Positions 8,327-16,548 of a stretch of DNA of 64,000 nucleotides are shown here, piece by piece. Every line of letters starts with the position of its first letter. Position 1 is the first letter of the stretch. The notes beneath the pieces are model-generated. The model searched no databases and was not told where the DNA came from. It saw nothing but the letters and a program-made list of their open reading frames with translations. The position numbers were made by a program, and so were the translations under genes. The DNA is taken from the NCBI GenBank assembly GCA_943846735.1, contig OX044364.1, positions 1,860,001-1,924,000 on the forward strand, written 5' to 3'. Source of the DNA: CAJQLB01 sp905479065. GTDB lineage: Bacteria; Bacteroidota; Bacteroidia; Flavobacteriales; Flavobacteriaceae.

Positions 8327-9438
8327 GCTAATAAATCTGCTAAGTCTCTTCCAACTAAACTTCCAATCGCCACACCCATACCTCCTAGGCGAACACCACA
8401 ATAAACATTATTACTGAGCTGATTTAAAACAGGTTTTTTCTGTTTACCCACGCCCATTATCCCAGACCATCGATGCTCAATCTCAATATCTTGATCTGGT
8501 AAAATTATGTATTTTAATAGCTCTTCAAGATGGTCTTGGATAAGTTTCGACTGACCAAATGACGTCGTTTCTTCCCCCTTAAAATCCAAATTTCTTCCCC
8601 CTCCTAACAAAATTCTATTATTAATATTTCTAAAATAATAATATCCTTGATCTAAATGAAACGTCCCTTTAATACTGAGGTTTTTTATGGGCTTTGTAAT
8701 GATAACCTGTGCCCGCGCTGGAGCCACAATATCTTGTATAAATTGAGAGGCAAACCCGTTTGTTGCTATAAACACCTTTCCTGTTTTGTATTCAAAGTTT
8801 TTGGTCTTAACAAATACCCCTTCGGAGGTGTCAGTAAATGACTCTACCAAGCAATTATTTAATATATTAATCCGAAGGTTTGTGGCCTTATCCATTAAGG
8901 CTTGCATCATTTTCCCTGTATTTATTTGTCCTTCAAACTTATTAAAACTAAGTTTTTCTTTAATGTTATGAAACCCAAAGGTGTTCTCTTTTATTGAAAA
9001 AACAGATTCGTTAAATACTGGAAAAACTAATTCATTAATGGCATCTTGTTGCTCTAGACAACTTGAATAAAGAAGATTATCACGATTATTAAAGAGCTCA
9101 TATCCCCCTAATTGTCTGTAATCAATAGTTTCGTCTCCAAGAGTTTTTCTAAGGAGTTGCAACCCCGAAACACGCTGCTTAATTAAGTCTAAAGTTTCTT
9201 GCTTTGAATGTGTCTTTAAATCGTCTATAATCTCGCTTAGACTACCAAAACATGCAAACCCGGCGTTTTTTGTGCTTGCACCTTGCGGTAACATTCCTTT
9301 CTCTAAAATCAAAATTTTAGCTGAGGGAAACCGATGCCTTAACTGTATTGCGCAACTAATACCCACAATACCACTTCCAATGATGGTAAAATCCACATTA
9401 GATAACCATGTTTTTATCTCCCAGTATGATAAGTTCAT
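8323..9438 (-). CDS. FAD-dependent oxidoreductase (DAO/glycine-oxidase family)
   Basis: The start is ATG 9438 (MNLSYWEIK); a longer frame opens with TTG at 9468, inside a terminator hairpin, and is unlikely. The 371-residue protein has a dinucleotide-binding motif near the N-terminus (FTIIGSGIVGISCA), then KNAGFACFG, an internal VKTKNFEYKTGKVFIATNG typical of DAO folds, and a C-terminal RWSGIMGVG ... GVRLGGMGVAIG FAD motif. It probably oxidises an amine or amino acid; the substrate is not predictable. It is translationally coupled to the GreA/B-like gene through a GTGA overlap. Confidence 0.8.
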   Translation of the reverse strand: MNLSYWEIKTWLSNVDFTIIGSGIVGISCAIQLRHRFPSAKILILEKGMLPQGASTKNAGFACFGSLSEIIDDLKTHSKQETLDLIKQRVSGLQLLRKTLGDETIDYRQLGGYELFNNRDNLLYSSCLEQQDAINELVFPVFNESVFSIKENTFGFHNIKEKLSFNKFEGQINTGKMMQALMDKATNLRINILNNCLVESFTDTSEGVFVKTKNFEYKTGKVFIATNGFASQFIQDIVAPARAQVIITKPIKNLSIKGTFHLDQGYYYFRNINNRILLGGGRNLDFKGEETTSFGQSKLIQDHLEELLKYIILPDQDIEIEHRWSGIMGVGKQKKPVLNQLSNNVYCGVRLGGMGVAIGSLVGRDLADLLA

Positions 9439-9454
9439 ATGACACTTATTTCTT

Positions 9455-9485
9455 AACAAAAAATCCAAGCTATGCTTGGATTTTT
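9455..9485 (-). terminator. Intrinsic terminator of the fabH-accB-accC operon
   Basis: The stem AAAAATCCAAGC (9459-9470) pairs with GCTTGGATTTTT (9474-9485) around a 3-base loop. Read on the minus strand it ends in a T run. It starts 12 bases after the accC stop and ends about 16 bases before the oxidoreductase start, leaving little room for a promoter. Confidence 0.8.
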
Positions 9486-9496
9486 CACTCTTATTT

Positions 9497-10846
9497 TTAA
9501 ACTCTTGGTAACATTTTAAAGTCCTCCATGAATTTTGTCGTGTAATTCCCTGCTAAATAATCAGGATGCTCCATCAATTGCCTATGAAATGGAATTGTGG
9601 TTTTTACACCTTCTATAACAAACTCATCCAAAGCTCTCTTCATTTTATTAATAGCTTCTTCACGTGTTTGAGCAGTCGTTATAAGTTTTGCTATCATGGA
9701 ATCGTAATTTGGAGGAATACTATATCCAGCATAAACATGAGTGTCCAAACGCACGCCATGTCCTCCGGGAGCATGTAATGTTTCTATTTTACCTGGAGAC
9801 GGACGAAAACCATTAAAAGGGTCTTCCGCATTAATTCTACATTCAATCGAATGTAAATTTGGCGTGTAATTTTTACCAGTAATTGGCACTCCAGCAGCAA
9901 CTAATATTTGTTCTCTAATCAAATCAAAATCAATTACTTGTTCAGTAATTGGATGCTCCACCTGTATCCGTGTATTCATTTCCATGAAATAAAAATTGCG
10001 GTGTTTATCGACCAAAAACTCAACAGTTCCTGCTCCTTCATATTTAATAAATTCAGCTGCCTTAACAGCAGCTAATCCCATTTTATTTCTTAAGTCGTCC
10101 GTCATGAAAGGAGACGGGGTTTCTTCTGTTAATTTTTGATGACGCCGTTGAACAGAACAATCTCTCTCTGATAAATGACATGCCTTACCTGTAGAATCTC
10201 CCACAATTTGTATTTCAATATGACGTGGCTCCTCTATAAGTTTTTCCATATACATATCATCATTTCCAAATGCCGCTTTTGACTCTTGCCTCGCTGAATC
10301 CCATGCGTCTTTTAAATCATCTGGTTTCCAAACAGCTCGCATTCCCTTTCCTCCTCCACCTGCTGAAGCTTTTAACATGACCGGATAGCCTGTCTCAAGA
10401 GCCACTTTTTTGCACTCTGAAAAAGTTTCTATAACACCATCACTTCCCGGAACACAAGGTACACCTGCCGATTTCATTGTTGCCTTTGCATTTGCTTTAT
10501 CTCCCATCCTATCAATCATCTCTGGAGAGGCACCAATAAACTTAATATCGTGTTCTGAACAAATTTTTGAAAACCTAGCATTCTCTGACAAAAATCCATA
10601 TCCAGGATGAATCGCATCAGCATTAGTGATTTCAGCAGCAGCAATGATATTTGATATTTTTAAATAAGATTCACTACTTGCCGCAGGCCCAATACAGACA
10701 GCTTCGTCAGCAAATTTAACATGCAAGCTTTCGGCATCAGCGGTAGAATAGACTGCAACAGTTTTGACTCCCATTTCTTTACATGTTCTAATAACGCGTA
10801 ATGCTATCTCACCTCGATTTGCAACTAATATTTTTTTAAACATCAT
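9497..10846 (-). CDS. accC: Acetyl-CoA carboxylase, biotin carboxylase subunit
   Basis: A 449-residue cytoplasmic enzyme that carboxylates the biotin on AccB using ATP and bicarbonate, the first half-reaction of malonyl-CoA synthesis. Visible are the N-terminal KILVANRGEIALRVIR, HPGYGFLSEN, the ATP-grasp glycine-rich loop KASAGGGGKGM and the catalytic EMNTRIQVEHPITE. Length matches the family. Two adjacent ATGs (10846 and 10843) could serve as start. It follows accB by 43 bases, after fabH, forming a fatty-acid initiation operon. Confidence 0.97.
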   Translation of the reverse strand: MMFKKILVANRGEIALRVIRTCKEMGVKTVAVYSTADAESLHVKFADEAVCIGPAASSESYLKISNIIAAAEITNADAIHPGYGFLSENARFSKICSEHDIKFIGASPEMIDRMGDKANAKATMKSAGVPCVPGSDGVIETFSECKKVALETGYPVMLKASAGGGGKGMRAVWKPDDLKDAWDSARQESKAAFGNDDMYMEKLIEEPRHIEIQIVGDSTGKACHLSERDCSVQRRHQKLTEETPSPFMTDDLRNKMGLAAVKAAEFIKYEGAGTVEFLVDKHRNFYFMEMNTRIQVEHPITEQVIDFDLIREQILVAAGVPITGKNYTPNLHSIECRINAEDPFNGFRPSPGKIETLHAPGGHGVRLDTHVYAGYSIPPNYDSMIAKLITTAQTREEAINKMKRALDEFVIEGVKTTIPFHRQLMEHPDYLAGNYTTKFMEDFKMLPRV

Positions 10847-10889
10847 TTTAGTTTTAAAATTTCCATTCTAAAGTTTTAGAATGCATTCT

Positions 10890-11372
10890 TTATGATGGAT
10901 CTACCAAAAATAAAGGCTGATCAAACTCAACAGGAGAAGAATCATCAACCAATACTTTCACAATAGTTCCAGAGATTTCAGATTCAATTTCATTGAATAA
11001 TTTCATAGCTTCGATAACACACAATACGTCTCCTTCGGATATCATTTGACCCACCTCAACAAACAACGGTTTGTCAGGAGCAGGTTTTCTATAAAACGTT
11101 CCAATAATTGGAGATTTTACAGTAATATATTTAGAATCATCCTCTGAGGTTTTCTGTGGTGCTTCAAGTGGCGCCGTTGCTGGAACTTGAGTTACAACAG
11201 GGAGTGCTTGCTGAGGTATGGGTTGTGAAACAGGCATTTGCTGAACAATAGTGGTTTCAGTATCAGATCCGGTTTTAATCGTGATTTTTACATCTTCCAT
11301 TTCAAGTTTAACCTCACTTGCCCCAGACTTGGCTACAAATTTGATTAAGTTTTGAATTTCTTTTAAATCCAT
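10890..11372 (-). CDS. accB: Acetyl-CoA carboxylase biotin carboxyl carrier protein
   Basis: This 160-residue carrier has an N-terminal helical region, a proline/alanine/glutamine-rich linker (about 45-78) and a C-terminal biotinyl domain with EAMKLFNEIE, the biotinylated lysine being residue 124. It carries carboxybiotin between AccC and the carboxyltransferase. It lies between fabH (14-base gap) and accC (43-base gap), the usual arrangement in Flavobacteria. Confidence 0.97.
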   Translation of the reverse strand: MDLKEIQNLIKFVAKSGASEVKLEMEDVKITIKTGSDTETTIVQQMPVSQPIPQQALPVVTQVPATAPLEAPQKTSEDDSKYITVKSPIIGTFYRKPAPDKPLFVEVGQMISEGDVLCVIEAMKLFNEIESEISGTIVKVLVDDSSPVEFDQPLFLVDPS

Positions 11373-11386
11373 AATTTCGTTGTTTA

Positions 11387-12391
11387 TTAGTTAGTTTTAG
11401 AATTATAAGCCCATTTCAAATAAATTGAGCCCCATGTAAATCCACCACCGAATGCGGCGAAAATTAAATTATCTCCTTTTTTTAATTGTGTTTCGTAATC
11501 ATTCAAAAGCAAAGGTAATGTTGCCGAAGTTGTATTGCCATATTTCTCAATATTCATCATAACCTTGCTTTTATCGAGTTCTATTCTATTTGCTGTTGCA
11601 TCAATAATGCGCTTGTTAGCTTGATGTGCTACCAACCAAGAGATGTCTTGATTTGTTAAATTATTTCTTTCTAAAATCTTAACAGCAACATCAGCCATAT
11701 TAAAAACTGCGTTTTTAAATACTGTTTTCCCATCTTGAAAAACGAAATGTTTCTTGTCTTCAAGTGCTTCTTTGGTAATTGGGTGTGATGAGCCACCATA
11801 AGTCGCTTGTAAAAATTCTCTTCCTGAACCATCACTTCTTAAATATTCGTCTTGCAAACCTTGACCTTCCTCATTTGGTTCAAACAATACTGCTCCAGCT
11901 CCATCTCCAAAAATGATACATGTGGCTCGGTCTTCATAATTTATAAAAGAAGAATTTTTATCAGCTCCTATTAATAGTACATTATTGTACCTGCCAGATT
12001 CAACATATTTTGCGGCTGTCGACATTCCAAATAAAAAACTTGAACAAGCCGCTTCTAAATCAAAAGAGAAAGCATTTGTTGCACCTATTTGAGTTGCAGT
12101 GAAAGCCGCTGTAGATGCTGCCTTCATATCTGGTGTCGCCGTGGCAACTATAACCAACTCAATATCTTTAGGATTTATCCCTCGCTTCTTAATTAAATCA
12201 TTGGCTGCTTTGATGGCAAGGAAGGAAGTGCCTTGACCTTTTTCTTTGAGAATACGTCTCTCTTTAATCCCTGTTCGAGAGGTAATCCATTCATCGTTTG
12301 TGTCAACCATTGTTTCCAAAATTTGGTTTGTTAACACGTAATCCGGTACATACGCACCAACAGCTGTAATTGCTGCATTGATTTTACTCAT
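11387..12391 (-). CDS. fabH: 3-oxoacyl-ACP synthase III
   Basis: KAS III condenses acetyl-CoA or a branched acyl-CoA with malonyl-ACP to start fatty-acid synthesis. The 334-residue protein carries the catalytic triad in standard context: cysteine 116 in LEAACSSFL, histidine in WLVAHQANKRI and asparagine in EKYGNTTSAT. The C-terminal GGGFTWGS is also typical. It is first in the fabH-accB-accC unit, separated by about 120 bases from the rpmF terminator, so it probably has its own promoter, although I could not find a perfect -7 element. Confidence 0.96.
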   Translation of the reverse strand: MSKINAAITAVGAYVPDYVLTNQILETMVDTNDEWITSRTGIKERRILKEKGQGTSFLAIKAANDLIKKRGINPKDIELVIVATATPDMKAASTAAFTATQIGATNAFSFDLEAACSSFLFGMSTAAKYVESGRYNNVLLIGADKNSSFINYEDRATCIIFGDGAGAVLFEPNEEGQGLQDEYLRSDGSGREFLQATYGGSSHPITKEALEDKKHFVFQDGKTVFKNAVFNMADVAVKILERNNLTNQDISWLVAHQANKRIIDATANRIELDKSKVMMNIEKYGNTTSATLPLLLNDYETQLKKGDNLIFAAFGGGFTWGSIYLKWAYNSKTN

Positions 12392-12510
12392 AATGTTATA
12401 TTCGTTTGAACCAAAATGATCAAAAATTGACTAAAAACATGATGAAAATACTATTTTTTGACCAAATATTGCGCAAAATAAGTTGTTTTTGCGTTTTAGA
12501 AAAATATATC

Positions 12511-12537
12511 ATAAAAAAACGCTCACAAGTGAGCGTT
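12511..12537 (-). terminator. Intrinsic terminator downstream of rpmF
   Basis: Stem TGAGCGTT/AACGCTCA (12518-12525 with 12530-12537) around a CAAG loop, followed on the minus strand by seven Ts (the plus-strand A run ending at 12519). It lies 23 bases past the rpmF stop and separates the yceD-rpmF unit from fabH. Confidence 0.88.
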
Positions 12538-12560
12538 CATTTTTTATTGCATAAAATTGG

Positions 12561-12764
12561 TTATGCTAAGTTTTCTTCTTCTTGAGAATTATCAATTAAA
12601 ACCTGGCCTCTATAATAGAGTTTACCTTCATGCCAATGAGCTCTATGATATAAATGTGCTTCGCCTGTAGTAGGGCACGTTGCAATTTGAGGAACGGATG
12701 CCTTGTAATGCGTACGTCTCTTATCTCTTCTTGTTTTTGAGATTTTTCTTTTAGGATGTGCCAT
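12561..12764 (-). CDS. rpmF: 50S ribosomal protein L32
   Basis: A 67-residue basic ribosomal protein. The N-terminus MAHPKRKISKTRRDKRR and the following CPTTGEAHLYHRAHW are characteristic of L32. Only one cysteine is seen, so this is the zinc-free form. It lies 8 bases after the YceD/DUF177 gene, the classic yceD-rpmF pair, and ends at a strong terminator. Confidence 0.97.
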   Translation of the reverse strand: MAHPKRKISKTRRDKRRTHYKASVPQIATCPTTGEAHLYHRAHWHEGKLYYRGQVLIDNSQEEENLA

Positions 12765-12772
12765 TGTCTATA

Positions 12773-13312
12773 TTATTTATCTGTTAATAATTTTTTTAAA
12801 GTATTCCATCGAGGATCGATATCCTCGTCATTTGTCTTTTCTCCTAAGCCTTTCGGGCTTAAATCATCGAGTCTTTTGAGTATCTCTGAATCTAAAGTAC
12901 CATCTTCAATACCAGGATGTATTCTTTTAGTTGGTATGGAAAGTACTATCAACTCATAAATATATTGAGCAATATTAACTTCATACTCTCCATGGGGTAC
13001 TATTAGTATTTGATCATTGTCGTCATTAAAGGTATCCCCAAATTTTACAACTAAATCAAAGCTGTTTTCAATGTGCTGGTTGTAACGCTCATTTGTGGTA
13101 TCACAGTGAAGGTTAACAAAACCTGATACTGCAAAATGTAATTCTAATAACGTGGCCTTTTTGTTTAAACCAACGTTTACATTTAACGAAGCATCATTAA
13201 ATTCATCAAACTCAAAATTCTCAAAGAACGTCTTATTAATTTCGTACTCGAAATGATGTTTCCCTATTTTTAATCCAATAAATTGAATCGTAAAGTCTTT
13301 CAACGGCTTCAT
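12773..13312 (-). CDS. YceD/DUF177 family protein
   Basis: I use ATG 13312 (MKPLKDFTIQF); the frame can be extended two codons to a GTG. The 179-residue protein has the DUF177 pattern: an N-terminal beta region, a central FVNLHCDTTNERY and a C-terminal DPRWNTLKKLL typical of the family end. YceD is involved in large-subunit/23S rRNA accumulation in other bacteria. Immediate linkage to rpmF is conserved widely. Promoter element TATATTTG lies 22 bases upstream. Confidence 0.88.
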   Translation of the reverse strand: MKPLKDFTIQFIGLKIGKHHFEYEINKTFFENFEFDEFNDASLNVNVGLNKKATLLELHFAVSGFVNLHCDTTNERYNQHIENSFDLVVKFGDTFNDDNDQILIVPHGEYEVNIAQYIYELIVLSIPTKRIHPGIEDGTLDSEILKRLDDLSPKGLGEKTNDEDIDPRWNTLKKLLTDK

Positions 13313-13334
13313 TATCACATTTATTTCGAGCGTG

Positions 13335-13342
13335 CAAATATA
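13335..13342 (-). promoter_or_regulatory. Promoter -7 element for yceD-rpmF
   Basis: Minus-strand TATATTTG followed by C, a perfect TAnnTTTG Bacteroidota -7 element, 22 bases before the YceD ATG. No clear -33 TTG at the expected distance. Confidence 0.55.
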
Positions 13343-13367
13343 TAAAATTTTCTTAAGCTTACAGCTG

Positions 13368-14432
13368 TTAATAACTTTTTTTTACGGATCTTTTGTTGGG
13401 CTGCTTCTTCAAAGGATTAGCTGATAGCTTCTCATGGCTTGCTCTATTGTTTACAATGGAAATGCCTGTGAACAACGCTTCTGCAAATGAACTATGATCG
13501 GCCACGCCTTGACCAGCAATTTCATATGCCGTACCGTGATCTGGAGATGTTCTTACTTTGCTTAATCCAGCAGTGAAATTTACGCCCTGCCCAAAGGATA
13601 GTGTTTTAAAGGGAATTAAACCTTGATCGTGATACGTTGCTACAATGGCATCAAAACTTTTATAATTATTGGATCCAAAAAAACTGTCTGCAGCGTAAGG
13701 ACCATAAACAAGCTTTCCTGAATCTCTCAACATGCTTAAGGTTGGCCTTAGCACGGTATCGTCTTCAGTACCAATAACGCCGTTATCTCCCGTATGCGGA
13801 TTAATTCCTAAAACGGCAATTTTAGGTCTTCTTATCGCGAAATCAATTTTAAGTGTTTCGTGAATCGTATTAATTTTTGATACGATTAGGTCTTGAGTAA
13901 TTTGAGATGCGATATCTTTCACAGGCACATGATCAGTGAGTAATCCTACTTTTAATGATTCTGTTACCATAAACATTAAACTGTTCCCATCTAATTTACT
14001 ATTTAAATAATCGGTGTGGCCAGGGAATTTAAAAGTGTCTGATTGAATAGAATGCTTGTTTATTGGTGCAGTTACCAGTAAGTCGATATAACCTTTTTTT
14101 AACTCTTTAGTAGCCTCTGTAAATGACTTGATCGCGTAATTGCCAATATTAAAATCCTCTGTTCCAAAATTTATGTCAACAGCTTCTTTCCATAAATTCA
14201 CAACATTTATTTTTCCATGAATCGCTTGTTCTGCTTTATGAATAGTATTGAAATTGAGTTCGATCTTAAAATGATCTTTTAGAAACGATAAAGTCTTTGA
14301 TGATGCAAATATAATAGGAGTGCATAAATCAAGAATTCGAGAGTCCTCTAGGGTTTTTAACACAATTTCACCTCCAATCCCATTTAAGTCTCCTATAGAA
14401 ATGCCCACTTTAATTTTTTCTTCTTTTCTCAT
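13368..14432 (-). CDS. pdxA: 4-hydroxythreonine-4-phosphate dehydrogenase
   Basis: PdxA oxidises 4-phosphohydroxy-L-threonine in DXP-dependent pyridoxal phosphate synthesis. The 354-residue protein starts at ATG 14432 (a TTG lies one codon upstream). Visible are KVGISIGDLNGIGGE, the substrate loop TAPINKHSI, FPGHTDYL with a metal-binding histidine, GINPHTGDNG and YHDQGLIPFK. Length is slightly above the usual 330 because of a basic C-terminal tail. It is divergent from ribE, sharing a 66-base intergenic region. Confidence 0.95.
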   Translation of the reverse strand: MRKEEKIKVGISIGDLNGIGGEIVLKTLEDSRILDLCTPIIFASSKTLSFLKDHFKIELNFNTIHKAEQAIHGKINVVNLWKEAVDINFGTEDFNIGNYAIKSFTEATKELKKGYIDLLVTAPINKHSIQSDTFKFPGHTDYLNSKLDGNSLMFMVTESLKVGLLTDHVPVKDIASQITQDLIVSKINTIHETLKIDFAIRRPKIAVLGINPHTGDNGVIGTEDDTVLRPTLSMLRDSGKLVYGPYAADSFFGSNNYKSFDAIVATYHDQGLIPFKTLSFGQGVNFTAGLSKVRTSPDHGTAYEIAGQGVADHSSFAEALFTGISIVNNRASHEKLSANPLKKQPNKRSVKKSY

Positions 14433-14469
14433 CAATAAATGAAGATATTAGTTTGTAATTTTACTGAGA

Positions 14470-14477
14470 CAAATTTA
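14470..14477 (-). promoter_or_regulatory. Promoter -7 element for pdxA
   Basis: Minus-strand TAAATTTG, matching TAnnTTTG, 37 bases before the pdxA ATG and inside the pdxA/ribE divergent region. Confidence 0.5.
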
Positions 14478-14498
14478 GTTAAATAAACCCACAAAATT

Positions 14499-15089
14499 AT
14501 GTTCACAGGAATTATCGAAAATTTAGGTAGAATAACAAAACTTAAAGAAGAAAATGGCAACTTACACCTATCAGTTCATTGTAATTTCACTGACAAATTA
14601 AAGGTTGATCAAAGCGTAGCTCATAATGGCGTATGTCTCACCGTTATAAGCTTAAACGACACTGAATACACTGTAACAGCTATTGACGAAACTTTAAAAA
14701 AAACCTGTCTCAATCAGGTTACTGTCAACGACTCTGTAAACCTTGAAAGAGGAATGATCCTCGGGGAGCGCCTCGATGGACATATTGTACAGGGCCATGT
14801 TGACCAGATTGGAACTTGTATTGGTGTTGAAACAGCTAAAGGTAGCTGGATTTACACTTTTAACTACGACGCAAGCCTTGGTAATGTCACAATTGAAAAA
14901 GGGTCAATAACTGTTAATGGTGTTAGTTTAACAGTGCTAAATTCACAAGATGGTTCTTTCAGTGTTGCCATCATTCCTTATACTTATAGGCACACAACTT
15001 TTCAACACATGAAAGTAGATGATAATGTTAATCTTGAATTTGATGTAATTGGCAAGTACGTCAAAAAGCTCATGCCTGCAATTAAATAG
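14499..15089 (+). CDS. ribE: Riboflavin synthase alpha chain
   Basis: A 196-residue enzyme that dismutates two 6,7-dimethyl-8-ribityllumazines to riboflavin. The N-terminus MFTGIIENLGRI is diagnostic. Two lumazine-binding repeats are seen: the first with NGVCLTV, the second (from about residue 97) with GHIVQGHVDQ and VNGVSLTV. It stands alone on the plus strand, divergent from pdxA; no FMN riboswitch is visible in the short 5' region. Confidence 0.97.
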   Translation: MFTGIIENLGRITKLKEENGNLHLSVHCNFTDKLKVDQSVAHNGVCLTVISLNDTEYTVTAIDETLKKTCLNQVTVNDSVNLERGMILGERLDGHIVQGHVDQIGTCIGVETAKGSWIYTFNYDASLGNVTIEKGSITVNGVSLTVLNSQDGSFSVAIIPYTYRHTTFQHMKVDDNVNLEFDVIGKYVKKLMPAIK

Positions 15090-15299
15090 TTATTTGTTTT
15101 TACTAGAAAAACAAATACTGTAAGCGCCGAAGATTAGTCCAACAATTAATAGCCACAAAATGTTTTGATCTATTGAAAAGCCAGGAGGTCCTGGAGGAGC
15201 AGGAGGTGGCGGTGGATCAATATTGTCTTGTGCATAAGAAACAATACTGAATAGCATAAAAATAGAAGAAATTAATATAGTTTTAAGTTGAGCTTTCAT
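15090..15299 (-). CDS. Small secreted proline-rich protein with C-terminal membrane anchor
   Basis: I choose ATG 15299, where a signal peptide begins (MKAQLKTILISSIF, cleavage after SYAQ); the frame could extend to 15356. The mature product is only about 45 residues: a DNIDPPPPPAPPGPPG stretch, then SIDQ, a hydrophobic helix (LWLLIVGLIFGAYSI) and a short basic end (SSKNK). This tripartite tail resembles the PID-CTERM sorting signals that I associate with Flavobacteria and exosortase-type processing, but the match is imperfect. Function unknown. It abuts the ribE stop convergently with no gap. Confidence 0.6.
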   Translation of the reverse strand: MKAQLKTILISSIFMLFSIVSYAQDNIDPPPPPAPPGPPGFSIDQNILWLLIVGLIFGAYSICFSSKNK

Positions 15300-15636
15300 T
15301 ACAAACACATGCAGTAAACGAAGAGATTTAGCATAACGCAACAGAGGATAAGACATAACAACATTTCGTTATGATAATCTTTTCTTGAAATTCAGAAGCG
15401 CAGTTCTCCTCATTAACCAATAATGCAAATAACGAAAAAAGATTGTAATAATACTGCTAAAATAAAAATTATCGATACATCGAATAATGCAAAATTCAAA
15501 CGCCTAACAAACTCTTCAAAACTTTCATCTTAAAAAACAACAACATTTCAATCTAATTGTCATTCGGCACAGCTCTGACCTTTTTATTTTATTATTTTTA
15601 AGTGATAATAATAACTAATTGTACCGAACATAACTT
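15300..15636. other. Intergenic region upstream of the SDR gene
   Basis: A gene-free stretch, A+T-rich, between the small secreted protein and the SDR gene. I see no convincing promoter element, hairpin with a T run, RNA gene or repeat. Possible weak T-rich tracts near 15581-15600 precede the SDR start. Confidence 0.5.
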
Positions 15637-16428
15637 ATGACATTACACAACAAAATAATTTGGATTACAGGAGCCTCCAGTGGAATTGGAAAAAGTCTCG
15701 CTATCAGTTTATCAAAGTGCAATTGTAAACTTATACTGTCTGCCAGACGAATAGCTCTTCTTGAAACAGTTAAATCACAATGCCAAGAGCCAGAAAATGT
15801 TGTTGTATTGCCCTTAGACTTAGAAAACATTACATCAATGCAGGCTGTAACAATGCAAGCTATTGACGCCTTTGGCCGCGTTGATATGCTTATAAACAAT
15901 GGTGGAATCAGCCAGCGGTCTGCTATTATTGATACAGATATTTCTGTTGACAGGAAAATAATAGAGATCGATTATCTTGGAACAATCGCCTTAACTAAAG
16001 CATTATTACCACATTTTGTTGCCCAAAACAAAGGTCACTTTGTGGTCGTTTCTAGTCTTATGGGAAAATTCAGTTCTCCTTTAAGATCTGCTTATTGTGG
16101 GGCAAAACACGCACTGCACGGGTTTTTTGATGCCCTTCGTCTTGAACATGTAAATGATCACGTAAAAGTCACGATGGTTTGCCCTGGATTTGTAAATACA
16201 AACGTTGCTCGTAATGCACTGACAGGAGATGGAAGTAAGCAAGGCTACCAAGACAGTATGACTGAAAAAGGTCTTGATGTTACTGTGTTTACTACAAGAA
16301 TGATTAAGGCCATCAAAAAAGAAAAGTTTGAGGTATATATAGGTCAGTTTGAAACTCTCGGTGTATACGTTAAGCGCATGTCCCTGCGCTTACTACATCA
16401 CCTTATTTTGAGAACTAAAGTACGGTAA
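15637..16428 (+). CDS. Short-chain dehydrogenase/reductase
   Basis: A 263-residue classical SDR. The cofactor motif TGASSGIGK is near residue 11, NNGG near 86, and the catalytic Ser/Tyr/Lys are in VSSLMGKFSSPLRSAYCGAKHA. The C-terminal 30 residues are basic and hydrophobic, like the DHRS7-type branch of SDRs. It reduces or oxidises a carbonyl/alcohol with NAD(P)H; the substrate is unknown. Convergent with the secreted NTF2-like gene, with a pair of palindromes between them. Confidence 0.85.
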   Translation: MTLHNKIIWITGASSGIGKSLAISLSKCNCKLILSARRIALLETVKSQCQEPENVVVLPLDLENITSMQAVTMQAIDAFGRVDMLINNGGISQRSAIIDTDISVDRKIIEIDYLGTIALTKALLPHFVAQNKGHFVVVSSLMGKFSSPLRSAYCGAKHALHGFFDALRLEHVNDHVKVTMVCPGFVNTNVARNALTGDGSKQGYQDSMTEKGLDVTVFTTRMIKAIKKEKFEVYIGQFETLGVYVKRMSLRLLHHLILRTKVR

Positions 16429-16485
16429 ATTATGTTCTATTTTTTCTTTAATTAATAGCTGTTAGATACTTCTATGAAACGAAGA

Positions 16486-16524
16486 AGGCCTTCCCAAAGA
16501 AGGCCTCCTGTCAGACGCGTCTGA
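16486..16524. terminator. Hairpin plus palindrome between convergent genes
   Basis: AGGCCTTC (16486-16493) pairs perfectly with GAAGGCCT (16499-16506) around a CCAAA loop; a second perfect 14-base palindrome TCAGACGCGTCTGA follows at 16511-16524. Neither has a long T run, so this is a possible bidirectional terminator or a protein site. Confidence 0.45.
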
Positions 16525-16548
16525 TTTATAAAAATTCTATTCTAACGA

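Noticed and set aside
7877..8401. Longer GreA/B-like frame starting at 8401
   Set aside because: The extra 25 codons lie inside the oxidoreductase gene and do not resemble the family; GTG 8326 fits coupling.
9655..9670. TTCACGTGTTT inside accC as a third parS site
   Set aside because: Only the CACGTG core and one arm match; it lies within coding sequence and is not a palindrome over 14 bases.
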